NCBI GenBank assembly: GCA_002480345.1
Contig: DLBY01000040.1
Location: 1 to 49,887, forward strand
Direction: 5' to 3'
DNA length: 49,887 nt
DNA from: Phycisphaerales bacterium UBA7812
GTDB lineage: Bacteria; Planctomycetota; Phycisphaerae; Phycisphaerales; UBA1924
Shown: positions 24,365 through 32,765 of the stretch, piece after piece
Position numbering within the stretch: the first letter of the stretch is position 1
How the letters are laid out: each line of letters opens with the position of its first letter
The notes under the pieces: generated by a model
Seen by the model: the letters and a program-made list of their open reading frames with translations, nothing else
What the model was told of the DNA's origin: nothing
Database searches by the model: none
Position numbers and translations under genes: made by a program

Positions 24365-25885
24365 TTACCCGAGCAGGGAAAGCGCGGCCTGCGGCTGCTG
24401 GTTCGCCAGAGCCAGGGTGTTCTGAGCGGCCTGGCTCAGAATCTGGTTCCGGGTCAGCGACGCCGTCTCGCTCGCGAAGTCCGCGTCGACGATGACGCTG
24501 TTCGCGGCAGCGGAGTTCTCGACCGCGACGCCGAGGCTGCGGATGGTCGCACCGACGACATTCTTCTGGAACGCACCGAGGCGCCCGCGGGTGGTCGAGA
24601 CCTGCTCGATCGCCTCGTCGACGATCTTCTGAGCGGTGTTGAGGTTGTTGCCGTCGACGACATTGAACGCCTGGCCGGAGCCCAGCTCGTCGAGGAACCC
24701 GAGGGCGCTGGTGCCCAGCTTGCGGGTCGCGACATCGCCCACGCCGATCGAGACCTTGTCGCCGATGCTCACCGTCGAGCCGAGCTGGAAGTCGGCACCG
24801 CCGCCGTTGATGGTGAAGGCGGTGTTGCCGCCGACCTCGAGGGCGTTGATGGTATCGGAGGTAGTCGTCGAGAGGGTCAGGCTGACATTCAGGAAGTCGG
24901 TGTTGACGCTCAGCGTGGTGCCGTCGCCCACCGCGGCGATGCCGTTGATGGTGCCGTCGACATTCTGACCATCGTCACGGACCGGGTTGGTCGCGTTGGC
25001 GAAGGTCGTGATGCTCGAAGCATCCGCGGTCGCGGTGTCGTCCGCGTCGGTGTTGAACACACCGATGCCGGTCCCGTTGAGGGTCGCGTCGCCGCCGGTC
25101 TTGACCGAGACGAACTCACGGTTTCCGTAGTTCTCCGACTGGATGCTGATGCCGTTGCCGCTGACGGTCGCCTCGACGCCGGTCACATCCGTGAAGGTGT
25201 TGATCGAGGCGGCGACATCCGCGAGGCTGGTGCCCGAGGTGAAGCTCAGCTCGCGGCTGCCCAGCGAGCCCGAGACCTCGAGGGTGAAGGTCGAGCCCGC
25301 GGAGAAATCGATCTGCGTGCCGCCGAACGACAGGTAGAGGGTGCCCTGCTGGGCCGAGGTGGTGATGACCACATCGACATCCTGCGAGGTGCCGTCGAAC
25401 TTCGCGCCGTTGATCGCGAAGTCGTCCACGCCGGTCGCGACATTGGTGGTGGTGTAGTCGAAGTTGCCGTTGAGCAGCTTGATGCCCTGGAAGTTGGTGC
25501 TGCTCGCGAGGCGGTCGATGGTGCCCAGGATCGAGTCGATCTGGTCCTGGTTCGCTTCCTTCTCCGCCTGGCTCAGACCCGCGGTGTTGGCCGACGAAAC
25601 CAGCAGGCCCTGGAGTTCCTCGAGCAGGCCCGAGACTTCCTGCAGGCCGCCCTCGGCGATGTTGACCACCTGGTCGGCACGCTCGGCGTTGCTCACCGCG
25701 CTGTTCAGCGAGGTGATCTCCGCCTTGAGGTTCTCGCTGGCGATCAGGCCCGCCGGGTCGTCCTTACCGCGGTTGATCCGCAGACCGGTCGACAGGCGCT
25801 CGAGCGCCGTGTTGAGGTTCTTGTTGTTCTGGCCCAGGACGCGCTGGGCGATCAGCGACTGGACATTGGTGTTAATCCGACTCAT
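24365..25885 (-). CDS. fliC: flagellin A
   Basis: This 506-residue filament protein has conserved D0/D1 ends: MSRINTNVQSLIAQRVLGQN through RLSTGLRINRGKDDPAGLIA at the N-terminus, and QILSQAAQNTLALANQQPQA up to LSLLG at the C-terminus. The middle third (about 170-400) is a variable, Thr/Asp/Gly-rich surface domain. The start at 25885 has GGAGGA eight bases before it and begins the conserved domain. A paralogue lies 349 bp upstream. The leader has GGA hairpins that may bind CsrA. Its own terminator and a long intergenic leader suggest it can be transcribed separately from flagellin B. Confidence 0.95.
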   Translation of the reverse strand: MSRINTNVQSLIAQRVLGQNNKNLNTALERLSTGLRINRGKDDPAGLIASENLKAEITSLNSAVSNAERADQVVNIAEGGLQEVSGLLEELQGLLVSSANTAGLSQAEKEANQDQIDSILGTIDRLASSTNFQGIKLLNGNFDYTTTNVATGVDDFAINGAKFDGTSQDVDVVITTSAQQGTLYLSFGGTQIDFSAGSTFTLEVSGSLGSRELSFTSGTSLADVAASINTFTDVTGVEATVSGNGISIQSENYGNREFVSVKTGGDATLNGTGIGVFNTDADDTATADASSITTFANATNPVRDDGQNVDGTINGIAAVGDGTTLSVNTDFLNVSLTLSTTTSDTINALEVGGNTAFTINGGGADFQLGSTVSIGDKVSIGVGDVATRKLGTSALGFLDELGSGQAFNVVDGNNLNTAQKIVDEAIEQVSTTRGRLGAFQKNVVGATIRSLGVAVENSAAANSVIVDADFASETASLTRNQILSQAAQNTLALANQQPQAALSLLG

Positions 25886-25949
25886 GGGAGACTTCCTCCG
25901 TGAACTGAACCGGCGGCCGCTCTGCGTGTCCGCCCAACGAACGCTCTGT

Positions 25950-25967
25950 CCCCGGATCCTCTCGGGG
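25950..25967 (-). promoter_or_regulatory. candidate CsrA hairpin in the flagellin A leader
   Basis: On the minus strand CCCCG-AGAGGATC-CGGGG forms a 5-bp stem with AGGA in the loop, 65 bases before the start codon. A second CsrA-like element, TTC-ACGGAG-GAA, lies over the ribosome binding site itself at 25894-25905 but has only three clean base pairs. CsrA consensus sites present ANGGA in a hairpin loop. Confidence 0.4.
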
Positions 25968-26140
25968 CACCCTTGCGATGTGCGCCCGGCTCCAAGCCGG
26001 ACCGGGCCCTCGCATCGGCGTCCGCTCGACCCCAATTCAGTCCCAGCACTCGATTCCGCGCGAGAAAAACGCGGACTCACCCGTATGAGCGGCCCTGAAC
26101 GCCCCCCGAGGCCCATTGGAGACCTCCGCGCACGAAAAAA

Positions 26141-26162
26141 CCGCCGGCCTGGGGGCCGGCGG
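26141..26162 (-). terminator. rho-independent terminator after flagellin B
   Basis: CCGCCGGCC (26141-26149) and GGCCGGCGG (26154-26162) form a 9-bp stem with a four-base loop. On the minus strand the stem is followed by six T. It lies about 75 bp past the flagellin B stop. Confidence 0.88.
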
Positions 26163-26234
26163 CTCGTTGATTATCCGGAAACTGGAGACCCCTGGTCTGG
26201 GGTATCAGGGGCGCGGACCGCCCCAGGGTTCAGG

Positions 26235-27776
26235 CTAGCCGAGGAGCTGGAGCACCGACTGCGCCTGCTGATTCGCGAGACTCAGGACCGTGGTCCCCGA
26301 GCTCTGCAGAATCTGCGCCCTAGTCAGCTCGCTAGTCTCGACCGCGAAGTCCGCGTCGCGGATCACGGATCGGCTCGCGGAGAGATTCTCCACCGCCGCC
26401 TGCAGGCTCCGCCGGTTCGTGTCGAGCACATTCCGCTCGAACGCGCCGAGCCGGCCCCGCAGGATGGTGACATCGTCGATCGCGGCATCGATGATGTCGC
26501 TCGCCGTCGAGAAGTCATTCCGCTGGAGGTTGCTCTCCAGGTCGTTGATCCCGCCCGACTGCAGGCTCGACAGGAACTGCATCACCCCGTTGGAGAGGGT
26601 CCCGCCCAGCTTGCTCGCCGACATCGACTGGACGCCGATGTTCTCCTGCTGCAAGGCGCTGACCTCCGGGCCCAGCTGGAACATCGACCCACCGCCGATA
26701 ATCTCGAAGGTGCTCGAGGTCAGCGTCGGATCGATCGCGAACGACTCGGCGAGCGTAATCCGCGAGCTCAGGATCGGGCTGTTGGTCGAGATCGTCAACC
26801 CGTCCCCGTTCGCGAGGGCGCCGTTGACCAGCGCGATCACATCCCGTCCCGAGTCCCGATTCGCGATCACGAGCCCCGGATCCGTGAACGCGAAGGTCGC
26901 GTTCAGCGCCTCGTCGCTGCTGAACTTATACAGGTTCGGCTGCGACTCACCCGCGGGCGTGTTGACGCGCTCGACCGACACGAACGAGCTGCTGCCGTAA
27001 TTCTCGGCGTTGAACACCACGCCCGAGTTGGGGTTGCCGTTCACCAGCGAGGCGGTCACGCCCGTCAGCGAGGTCCGCTGGTTCACCGCGTCCACGATGT
27101 TCTGGAAGGACTGCCCGGAGGTCAGGTCAATCTCCAGGATGCCCCGGCTGCCGCCGATCTGGAGCGTAAGGGAACTCGTCGTGCCGTTCGCGCTCAGCGG
27201 GCCCACGCCCGGCTCCATGAACAGCGCGCCCTTCTGCGCCGAGTTCAGCACATCGACCTCGACCTGGAGCTGCGTCGTCCCGATGAACGAGGCGCCGGAG
27301 ATCTGCGCCTTGCTGATCTGCGACGAGTTCACCCCGCTGGTGACATAGTCGAGGCTCCCGTCGAGCAGGTTCAGCCCGCCGAAGGTCGCGGTGTTGCTGA
27401 TCCGCGTGATCGACTGGATCGCCGAGTCGATCTGCAACTGGTTCGCGTCGCGTTCCTCTTTCGAGTTGCCGCCCGTGTTCGCGGCCTCGACGACGAGCGC
27501 CTTGATCGAGTTCAGCAGCTCGTTGACCTCGGCGAGCGACGCCTCCGTCGTCGAGATGACGCTGCTGGCGCGGTCGCCGTTCTTGATCGCCTGCTCGACC
27601 CCGTTGATGTCGGTGCCGATGCGTTCCGAGATGATGAGCCCCGCGGGGTCGTCCCCGCCCCGGTTGATGCGCAGGCCCGTCGCGAGACGGTTCAGACGCA
27701 CCTGCAGGTTGTCGTTGGACCGCGCGAGGTTGAACTGCGCGACCATGCTCGGGGTGTTCGAATTGATCCTCGCCAT
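26235..27776 (-). CDS. fliC: flagellin B
   Basis: This 513-residue flagellin paralogue keeps the D0/D1 ends: MARINSNTPSMVAQFNLARS with RLATGLRINRGGDDPAGLII at the start, and LGAFERNVLDTNRRSLQAAV with VLSLANQQAQSVLQLLG at the end. The variable centre differs strongly from flagellin A, so the filament may be built from two subunits. It follows csrA by 66 bp. That short gap holds two hairpins with GGA in the loop, one of which contains the ribosome binding site. This points to direct post-transcriptional control by CsrA. Confidence 0.94.
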   Translation of the reverse strand: MARINSNTPSMVAQFNLARSNDNLQVRLNRLATGLRINRGGDDPAGLIISERIGTDINGVEQAIKNGDRASSVISTTEASLAEVNELLNSIKALVVEAANTGGNSKEERDANQLQIDSAIQSITRISNTATFGGLNLLDGSLDYVTSGVNSSQISKAQISGASFIGTTQLQVEVDVLNSAQKGALFMEPGVGPLSANGTTSSLTLQIGGSRGILEIDLTSGQSFQNIVDAVNQRTSLTGVTASLVNGNPNSGVVFNAENYGSSSFVSVERVNTPAGESQPNLYKFSSDEALNATFAFTDPGLVIANRDSGRDVIALVNGALANGDGLTISTNSPILSSRITLAESFAIDPTLTSSTFEIIGGGSMFQLGPEVSALQQENIGVQSMSASKLGGTLSNGVMQFLSSLQSGGINDLESNLQRNDFSTASDIIDAAIDDVTILRGRLGAFERNVLDTNRRSLQAAVENLSASRSVIRDADFAVETSELTRAQILQSSGTTVLSLANQQAQSVLQLLG

Positions 27777-27777
27777 G

Positions 27778-27795
27778 GCAATCCTCCGTGATTGC
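27778..27795 (-). promoter_or_regulatory. candidate CsrA site: hairpin with Shine-Dalgarno in the loop, flagellin B
   Basis: On the minus strand GCAATC-ACGGAG-GATTGC is a perfect 6-bp stem with a six-base loop of the form ANGGAN, the shape preferred by CsrA. It ends one base before the start codon, and its loop is the ribosome binding site. CsrA bound here would block initiation. Confidence 0.65.
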
Positions 27796-27808
27796 GGCTG
27801 TGGGTCGT

Positions 27809-27828
27809 CCCGCGGCGTTCCGCGCGGG
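27809..27828 (-). promoter_or_regulatory. candidate second CsrA site in the flagellin B leader
   Basis: On the minus strand CCCGCG-CGGAACGC-CGCGGG is a perfect 6-bp stem with GGA in its eight-base loop. Its GGA is about 32 bases upstream of the one in the first hairpin. Two sites at this sort of distance fit dual binding by a CsrA dimer, as on Bacillus hag mRNA. Confidence 0.5.
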
Positions 27829-27842
27829 CCTCGTCGTCGGGG

Positions 27843-28145
27843 TTACGCGCTCGAGCGGGTCTTGCCCGGCTCGGCGATCAGTCCGTGCGCTTTGGTGGAG
27901 GCGGCGGGTCGCGCGGGCCCGGGCCTGATTGTCTGCGCGAGCGAGGCGAGGTCCGCGTCGTTCATCCGCGACGCACGCTCGTTCTCGCTCTTGATCGCGT
28001 CGTACACCTCTTTGCGGTGCACCGCGATCCGTGTCGGAGCGCAGATGCCCAGGCGGACCTTGTCCCCCCGGATGTCGACGATCGTGATCTCGATGTCATC
28101 GCCGATCATGATCGTCTCATCGCGCTGCCTGGAGAGCACCAACAT
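27843..28145 (-). CDS. csrA: carbon storage regulator CsrA
   Basis: CsrA is a dimeric RNA-binding protein that represses translation at GGA hairpins. Residues 1-55 match the family closely ([20 protein letters not shown], then [21 protein letters not shown]), including the RNA-contacting N-terminal strand and the R-x-E-V region. At 100 residues it is longer than the usual 60-70. The extra tail is Pro/Arg/Ala-rich and probably disordered. The ATG has AAGGAG upstream. It lies between fliW, its usual antagonist, and a flagellin gene with candidate CsrA sites, which defines a FliW-CsrA-flagellin switch. Confidence 0.95.
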   Translation of the reverse strand: MLVLSRQRDETIMIGDDIEITIVDIRGDKVRLGICAPTRIAVHRKEVYDAIKSENERASRMNDADLASLAQTIRPGPARPAASTKAHGLIAEPGKTRSSA

Positions 28146-28291
28146 GGGTCAGCTCCTTGGTCTCGCTATCTGACTCCGGCGTCGGGCGTCCCTGCCCGCG
28201 CCGGTGGAATCCTGTTCCGCCAGCGGTCGACGGGCGCTCGGGGGGCGCTGGGCCGTCTCGAATGTGACGCCCCCGAGCACATGCAATCTGT

Positions 28292-28311
28292 CGGTCGCAC
28301 GCGTGCGACCG
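28292..28311. repeat. perfect 20-bp palindrome between fliW and csrA
   Basis: CGGTCGCACG followed by its exact reverse complement lies 147 bp upstream of csrA and 13 bp past the fliW stop. No U-run follows on either strand, so it is a weak terminator at best. It could be a protein-binding site or an mRNA end structure. Confidence 0.45.
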
Positions 28312-28324
28312 GTGGGCTCGGCGC

Positions 28325-28777
28325 CTACGCCGTCGCCGCCGACGCACCCTGCTTGGCGCCGACCTTGATCAGCGGGTGGCGCGTCGTCCAGCGTTTCTCG
28401 GCAAGCACCATCTGCTCGCCCACCTTCGCGATCGTGTTGATCACCAGGGGGCCCTGCAGATTGCCCGTCAACTCGTCGTCGACCTTGTTGACGATCACGA
28501 ACACCTGCGCGTCGTCCAGGCTCGAGAGCCCCAGGCTCGACATCTGCTCGGCGCGGATCGGAACCGAGTAGTCCTGCAGGAACAGGGTCGGGTCCGTCAC
28601 CACGAACGCGAGGTCCGCGTCATCCACGCACTGCAACCAGAAGAAGCACGCGTCTTCCCCGGGCTGCAGCAGGCAATACCGACGATGCTCGGGGAATCCG
28701 AGCATCCCGCTCGGGAAGGTGATCACGCGGTCCTCCGCGATCTCGATCACCCCGAAGCGTGTGGTCCGCACCTCCAT
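28325..28777 (-). CDS. fliW: flagellar assembly factor FliW
   Basis: FliW binds flagellin and also binds CsrA as a non-competitive antagonist, linking flagellin export to flagellin translation. The 150-residue protein matches the family: TTRFGVIEIAEDRVITFPSG, MLGFPEHRRYCLLQPGEDAC, FFWLQCVDDADLAFVVTDP and GNLQGPLVINTIAKVGEQMV. The length is normal. It lies between flgL and csrA in the same direction, the arrangement found in many bacteria that use this circuit. Confidence 0.93.
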   Translation of the reverse strand: MEVRTTRFGVIEIAEDRVITFPSGMLGFPEHRRYCLLQPGEDACFFWLQCVDDADLAFVVTDPTLFLQDYSVPIRAEQMSSLGLSSLDDAQVFVIVNKVDDELTGNLQGPLVINTIAKVGEQMVLAEKRWTTRHPLIKVGAKQGASAATA

Positions 28778-28892
28778 TGTGCGCTCCGTTCAAAGTCGGC
28801 CTCCACAATCCCACGGGTCGCCGGGCGATCCACGCCCGTCGGCCCGGTGCTCCCCGTCGCGCGGCCGAGACGCGCCGGGGGGACATCCTGTC

Positions 28893-28923
28893 AAACCCGC
28901 TCGCCGGCTCTCGCCGGGGAGCG
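28893..28923 (-). terminator. possible terminator after flgL
   Basis: Arms at 28898-28908 and 28913-28923 pair at 10 of 11 positions around a four-base loop. On the minus strand only GGTTT follows, so the U-tract is weak. It starts 21 bases past the flgL stop and could partly separate flgL from fliW. Confidence 0.4.
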
Positions 28924-28943
28924 GAAGATCCCTCGCTCCACCC

Positions 28944-30992
28944 TCACAGGAAGTTGAGGAGTGTGAGCTGACCGCTGATCGCCGCGGTCTGCAGCCCCGC
29001 CTGGAGCTGCACCTGCAGAAGGCTGAACTCGCTCGCCGCCTGGGCGAAGTCCACATCCCGCAGCGTTGTTCTGACCTGTTCGTCGAGCACCTGCCGGTCT
29101 TCCTGTCTCGTGATCTGTCCGTCGATCCGCTTCGCGTACCCGCCAACGAGCGCACGCGTCTTGGTCACCTCGTCGATGGCGTCCTCCAGAGACTCCACCG
29201 CAAGCTGCATGCCAAACTCGTCGTTGTTCTCCAGCGAGGCCCGCAGGTCGATCAGGTGCGTGAACACGCTCTCGACGCGCACCTGCGCGCGGTCCGTGCC
29301 GACCCACCGGTTCGTCGCGCCGTCCCATCCCCCGTCGGTGATGCCCAGGTCGATCGCCGCGAGGCTGTTGTTGCGCCGCTCGATCCGCAGTGCGTCCCCG
29401 GAACCGGCGGTGATCAACGGGTCCTGGTTGAACACCAGCCCGTTCGTCGTCGATTCGATCGAGACGCTCAGATCGCTCGTGGGACGCCCAGCCGCCGTGA
29501 GGGCCGCGTCGATCTGCGTGTTGATCGTGTCCGCGATGTTCCCGATCGTCGTGAGATCCGCGGGCGTCAGGTCGATCGCGATCTCGAGCGGGTTCCCCGA
29601 GGCGTCGTCGACCGTGAGCACGAAGTCGGTGTTGTAGGCGGGATCCGGGTGACCGTCCGCGACGCGCACGCCGCGCCCGAAGTTCAGGTCCGCGGCGCGG
29701 GTCGCGCCCGAGAAGGTCCGGATGCCCAATGCCGCGGCGGTATCGTTGTTCCCCGCGATCTCCGAGATCGAGAGCGCCCGGGCGGACCCGCCCGCGACCT
29801 CGTTGACGACATCGATGCCCGTGCCGTCCGTGTTGATGCGCACGCTCAGGCCCAGCCCGGCGGACTCGATGCGGCTCTTGATCTCCCCGATCGTCTCGGC
29901 GCCGGAGAGATCGACATCGACGGTCTGCCCGTTGTTGGAGATCCGGATCGCGCCGAGGGGCGCACCGACCGCGCCCAACTGGTTGATGGGGGTCGTTTCC
30001 GTCACGCGCGGCGCAAGATCTGCGCCGGTGCTCCGGACCGGGTCGAAGTCCGCGTCGGTCACCTCGACGAGTCCCAAGTCCCGCGCGATCACGCCGCCCG
30101 AGATGTCCGAGAAGGTGAGCGCCCCGAACGGGCTGTCGATCGCGATGGAGGTCCCGCTGATCGCGACGCCTCCGGGTCCGAGCACGGTCTGCCCCGAGTC
30201 CTGCTCGTACTGGCGGATGCTCGCCTCGAGGGTGTCGACGACATCACCGATCGTGTCCGCTTCGGTCAGGTCGATCGTCTGCACCGCGCCGCCGTCGAAG
30301 CTGAAGCCCACCGAGCCGCTGGTGATGCCCAGGCCCCGACCGCCCCGGAGATCATCGAGGCGGGTATCGGTGGTCAGCTGCGGCTGCAGATCGACCTTGC
30401 CCAGCACCTCTCCCCCCGTCCCGCGCACCGCCTCGGGCGCCCCGATGGTGATCGGGACGGCGCCGAGTCCGGGGGTGTCGGGACGCAGGCTCGTGCGCGC
30501 GCTCCGCATGCGGTAGGACCCGAGGAGTTCCTCGATGGGCTGCCGCCCCGGCGTCGATCCCCCGAAGATGAACCCCGAGACGCCCTCGCGGTTCGCCACG
30601 CTGTACATCGAATCGATGATGCTCTGGATGACGACCGACTGCGCCTGGCGCTCGTCGGCGCCCGGCCCCTCGCTGATCTGCGTGAGCGCGATGCTGCGCG
30701 CCTGCTCGAGCAGTTCGCCCACCTCGCCCAGACCCGTGTCCAGCGCGCTCACCTGTGCCTGCGCAAAGTCCAGGTTCTTCCGCGTCTGCTCGTTCCGCTC
30801 GATCCGGTCGTCGAGTTCGAGGATCGCCGCGGCCTTGACGATGTCGTCGCTCGGGCGCAGCAGCGCGCGCCCCGTCGAGAGCTGGGTCGTCGAGCGGAAG
30901 AGCGACAGGTTCGTGCGCCCGATGTTGCCGATCCCGATCTGGCTCAGCAGCAGGTTGGGGGCGCGCCCGATGTTTCCCGAGACGAATGTCAT
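28944..30992 (-). CDS. flgL: flagellar hook-filament junction protein FlgL, long form
   Basis: FlgL (HAP3) joins the filament to the hook through FlgK. The ends are flagellin-like: NLSLFRSTTQLSTGRALLRPSDD near residue 28, and a C-terminal LEDAIDEVTKTRALVGGYAK with ASEFSLLQVQLQAGLQTAAI. At 682 residues it is about twice the Escherichia coli protein (317). The extra length is a large central region (about 200-560) with repeated beta-rich units of the type seen in flagellin-hook IN motifs (for example TIGEIKSRIESAGLGLSVRI). It lies 12 bp after flgK and is clearly co-transcribed. Confidence 0.92.
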   Translation of the reverse strand: MTFVSGNIGRAPNLLLSQIGIGNIGRTNLSLFRSTTQLSTGRALLRPSDDIVKAAAILELDDRIERNEQTRKNLDFAQAQVSALDTGLGEVGELLEQARSIALTQISEGPGADERQAQSVVIQSIIDSMYSVANREGVSGFIFGGSTPGRQPIEELLGSYRMRSARTSLRPDTPGLGAVPITIGAPEAVRGTGGEVLGKVDLQPQLTTDTRLDDLRGGRGLGITSGSVGFSFDGGAVQTIDLTEADTIGDVVDTLEASIRQYEQDSGQTVLGPGGVAISGTSIAIDSPFGALTFSDISGGVIARDLGLVEVTDADFDPVRSTGADLAPRVTETTPINQLGAVGAPLGAIRISNNGQTVDVDLSGAETIGEIKSRIESAGLGLSVRINTDGTGIDVVNEVAGGSARALSISEIAGNNDTAAALGIRTFSGATRAADLNFGRGVRVADGHPDPAYNTDFVLTVDDASGNPLEIAIDLTPADLTTIGNIADTINTQIDAALTAAGRPTSDLSVSIESTTNGLVFNQDPLITAGSGDALRIERRNNSLAAIDLGITDGGWDGATNRWVGTDRAQVRVESVFTHLIDLRASLENNDEFGMQLAVESLEDAIDEVTKTRALVGGYAKRIDGQITRQEDRQVLDEQVRTTLRDVDFAQAASEFSLLQVQLQAGLQTAAISGQLTLLNFL

Positions 30993-31004
30993 GGTCCGGC
31001 TCCG

Positions 31005-32738
31005 TCAGATGATCGAGATGAGCGTCTGGAGCAGCTCGTCCGCGGTCGAGATGACCTGCGCGGCGCCCTGGAACTGACGCTGGTAATTCAGGAGATTGAT
31101 CGATTCCTCGTCGACGCTGACACCCGACAGCGATGCCCGCTGCGCCTCGAGGCTCTGGCGCACGATCCGGCCCGCGTCCGCGTTCGTGCGCGCGATCGAG
31201 GCCTTCGACGCCACCGACTCGACGCCGTCTGTCCAGTAGCGTCCCGCGGAGATGCCGCCCAGGGCCGTGATCGCCTGCTCTCGGAGCGACGAAACACCCA
31301 GCGCGGTCCCGTTCTCGACGAGCGTCCCGTTCTCGAACCGGCCGACCATGAGCAGGGAGGGGTCGTCGAGCAGGTCCTGGCGCACGCCGATGTCCAGCCC
31401 GTCGGTCCCCGTGAACAGCGTGTTGACACCCAGCACCGCGAGGGCGCCCGAGCTGTCGTCGCTGAAGCTGAACTCGAACCCCGGGTTCGCGCTGATCTCC
31501 AGCTTCCCCTCGCTGTTGAACGAGGCGTTCAGGCCGTTGATCGCGTCGAGCGCATCGGCGATGTCCTGGGGGCTGGTGTCGTCGTCGAAGCCGGGCGTGC
31601 CCGCGTTCGTGACCCCGTCGAGGTCCACATCGATGCGCACGCGCTCGCTTGCGCCGGTCGCGGGGTTGCGGATATCCACGAAGAACCCACCGTTCCGTGC
31701 CGCGAAGGGGAGCTGCGCGAGCGTGGAATTCTGTGCGCTGTTCATCGCGACCGAGAGGTCCGCGGCGCCGACGCCGAGCGCGCCGGTGGTGCTGGTCAGC
31801 CCGCTCAGATTCGTCCCGGTGCTGTGGAGCTTGTTGATCTCGAAGATCAGGCCCGCGGCGAGCGTGTCGATCCGTTCGAGCGTGCCGTCGATGGTCCCGT
31901 CGCGGGCCTCCAGCAGTCCGCCGATCGATCCGGAAGAGACCTGGAGGGGCGTCCCGTCGGTCCCGAGCGTCACGATCGCGGTCAGCGTCGAGCCGTCGCT
32001 CTCGCGTTCGAGGTTGATCCCCCGGTTGGTCGTCCCGAGCACGACGGGGATCGACCCGACGAGCACATCGACCGATCCGCCTTCCTGCTCGACGACACTG
32101 ATGTCCATGAGCGTCGCGAGCTCGTCGAGCGCAACGCCGCGCTGGTCGCGCAGCTCGTTCGCGGTCGCGCCGCTCGCCTCGGCGGAGACGATCTGCTCGT
32201 TAAGGGCGGCGACCTGCCCGAGCAGCGTGTCGGCGCGGAGCACGCGCGCGTCGAGCTGCCCCTCGATCTGCGTGCGCACGAGGGTGACATCGCTCCGCAG
32301 GTCGCGCACGAACTGGGCGAACTGGTCCGCCTGCTGCACCACGACGGATTGGCTGCTGATGAGGTTGGTCGCCTCGCTCCAGGTGTCGAACAGCGACCCG
32401 AGCTCGCTCGAGAGGTCGTTGCCGCTGAGTTCCCCCATCACGGTTTCGAGCTGGCTCATGATGTCGTCGATCGCGCCCGCGGAGGCCTCGTCCGCGAGAC
32501 CCCGCCGCAGGCGCGCCTGCAGCGCCTCGTCGATCTGCCGCTCGACGGCGTCGATCCCGACGCCCCGGCCCAGCGCGAACGAGCCCATCACCTGGCCGCG
32601 GTTGGGCGACAGGAACAACGCCTGCCGCGTATACCCCGGCGTCGCGGCGTTGGCCATGTTGTTGCCGGAGACCTGGATCCCCACCTGGCTCGACACCAGT
32701 GCGCTCCGGCCGATCTGCATCGCGGCGAACAAGCCCAT
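31005..32738 (-). CDS. flgK: flagellar hook-associated protein FlgK
   Basis: FlgK (HAP1) is the first hook-filament junction protein. The N-terminus has the rod/hook signature GRSALVSSQVGIQVSGNNMA and NAATPGYTRQALFLSPNRGQ. The C-terminus has ESINLLNYQRQFQGAAQVIS ending in TADELLQTLISII, the coiled-coil D0 helix. The length of 577 residues is normal. GGGAGG lies at good spacing before the ATG. It is followed by flgL and preceded by its chaperone gene flgN. Confidence 0.94.
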   Translation of the reverse strand: MGLFAAMQIGRSALVSSQVGIQVSGNNMANAATPGYTRQALFLSPNRGQVMGSFALGRGVGIDAVERQIDEALQARLRRGLADEASAGAIDDIMSQLETVMGELSGNDLSSELGSLFDTWSEATNLISSQSVVVQQADQFAQFVRDLRSDVTLVRTQIEGQLDARVLRADTLLGQVAALNEQIVSAEASGATANELRDQRGVALDELATLMDISVVEQEGGSVDVLVGSIPVVLGTTNRGINLERESDGSTLTAIVTLGTDGTPLQVSSGSIGGLLEARDGTIDGTLERIDTLAAGLIFEINKLHSTGTNLSGLTSTTGALGVGAADLSVAMNSAQNSTLAQLPFAARNGGFFVDIRNPATGASERVRIDVDLDGVTNAGTPGFDDDTSPQDIADALDAINGLNASFNSEGKLEISANPGFEFSFSDDSSGALAVLGVNTLFTGTDGLDIGVRQDLLDDPSLLMVGRFENGTLVENGTALGVSSLREQAITALGGISAGRYWTDGVESVASKASIARTNADAGRIVRQSLEAQRASLSGVSVDEESINLLNYQRQFQGAAQVISTADELLQTLISII

Positions 32739-32765
32739 CGACAGCCTCCCTGCTCTACGCCCCGC

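Larger units (their letters stand above)
25886..26234. other. intergenic region between the two flagellin genes
   Basis: This 349-bp gap contains the flagellin B terminator (26141-26162) and the leader of flagellin A with its candidate CsrA hairpins. I found no clear sigma-28 (TAAA-N15-GCCGATAA) or sigma-54 promoter. The best sigma-28 -10 lookalike, GCCGATGC on the minus strand at about 26012-26019, has a poor -35. Confidence 0.5.

Noticed and set aside
23223..25885. Xer recombinase next to flagellin genes as a phase-variation switch.
   Set aside because: No inverted repeats flank a promoter or flagellin segment, and the protein looks like a housekeeping Xer. Adjacency alone is not evidence.
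26012..26047. Possible sigma-28 promoter for flagellin A (GCCGATGC on the minus strand).
   Set aside because: The -35 side does not resemble TAAA, and the -10 matches only in part.
24185..27791. Long plus-strand frames antisense to the two flagellin genes.
   Set aside because: They mirror the flagellin codons, have no start signal or motif, and overlap two secure genes.
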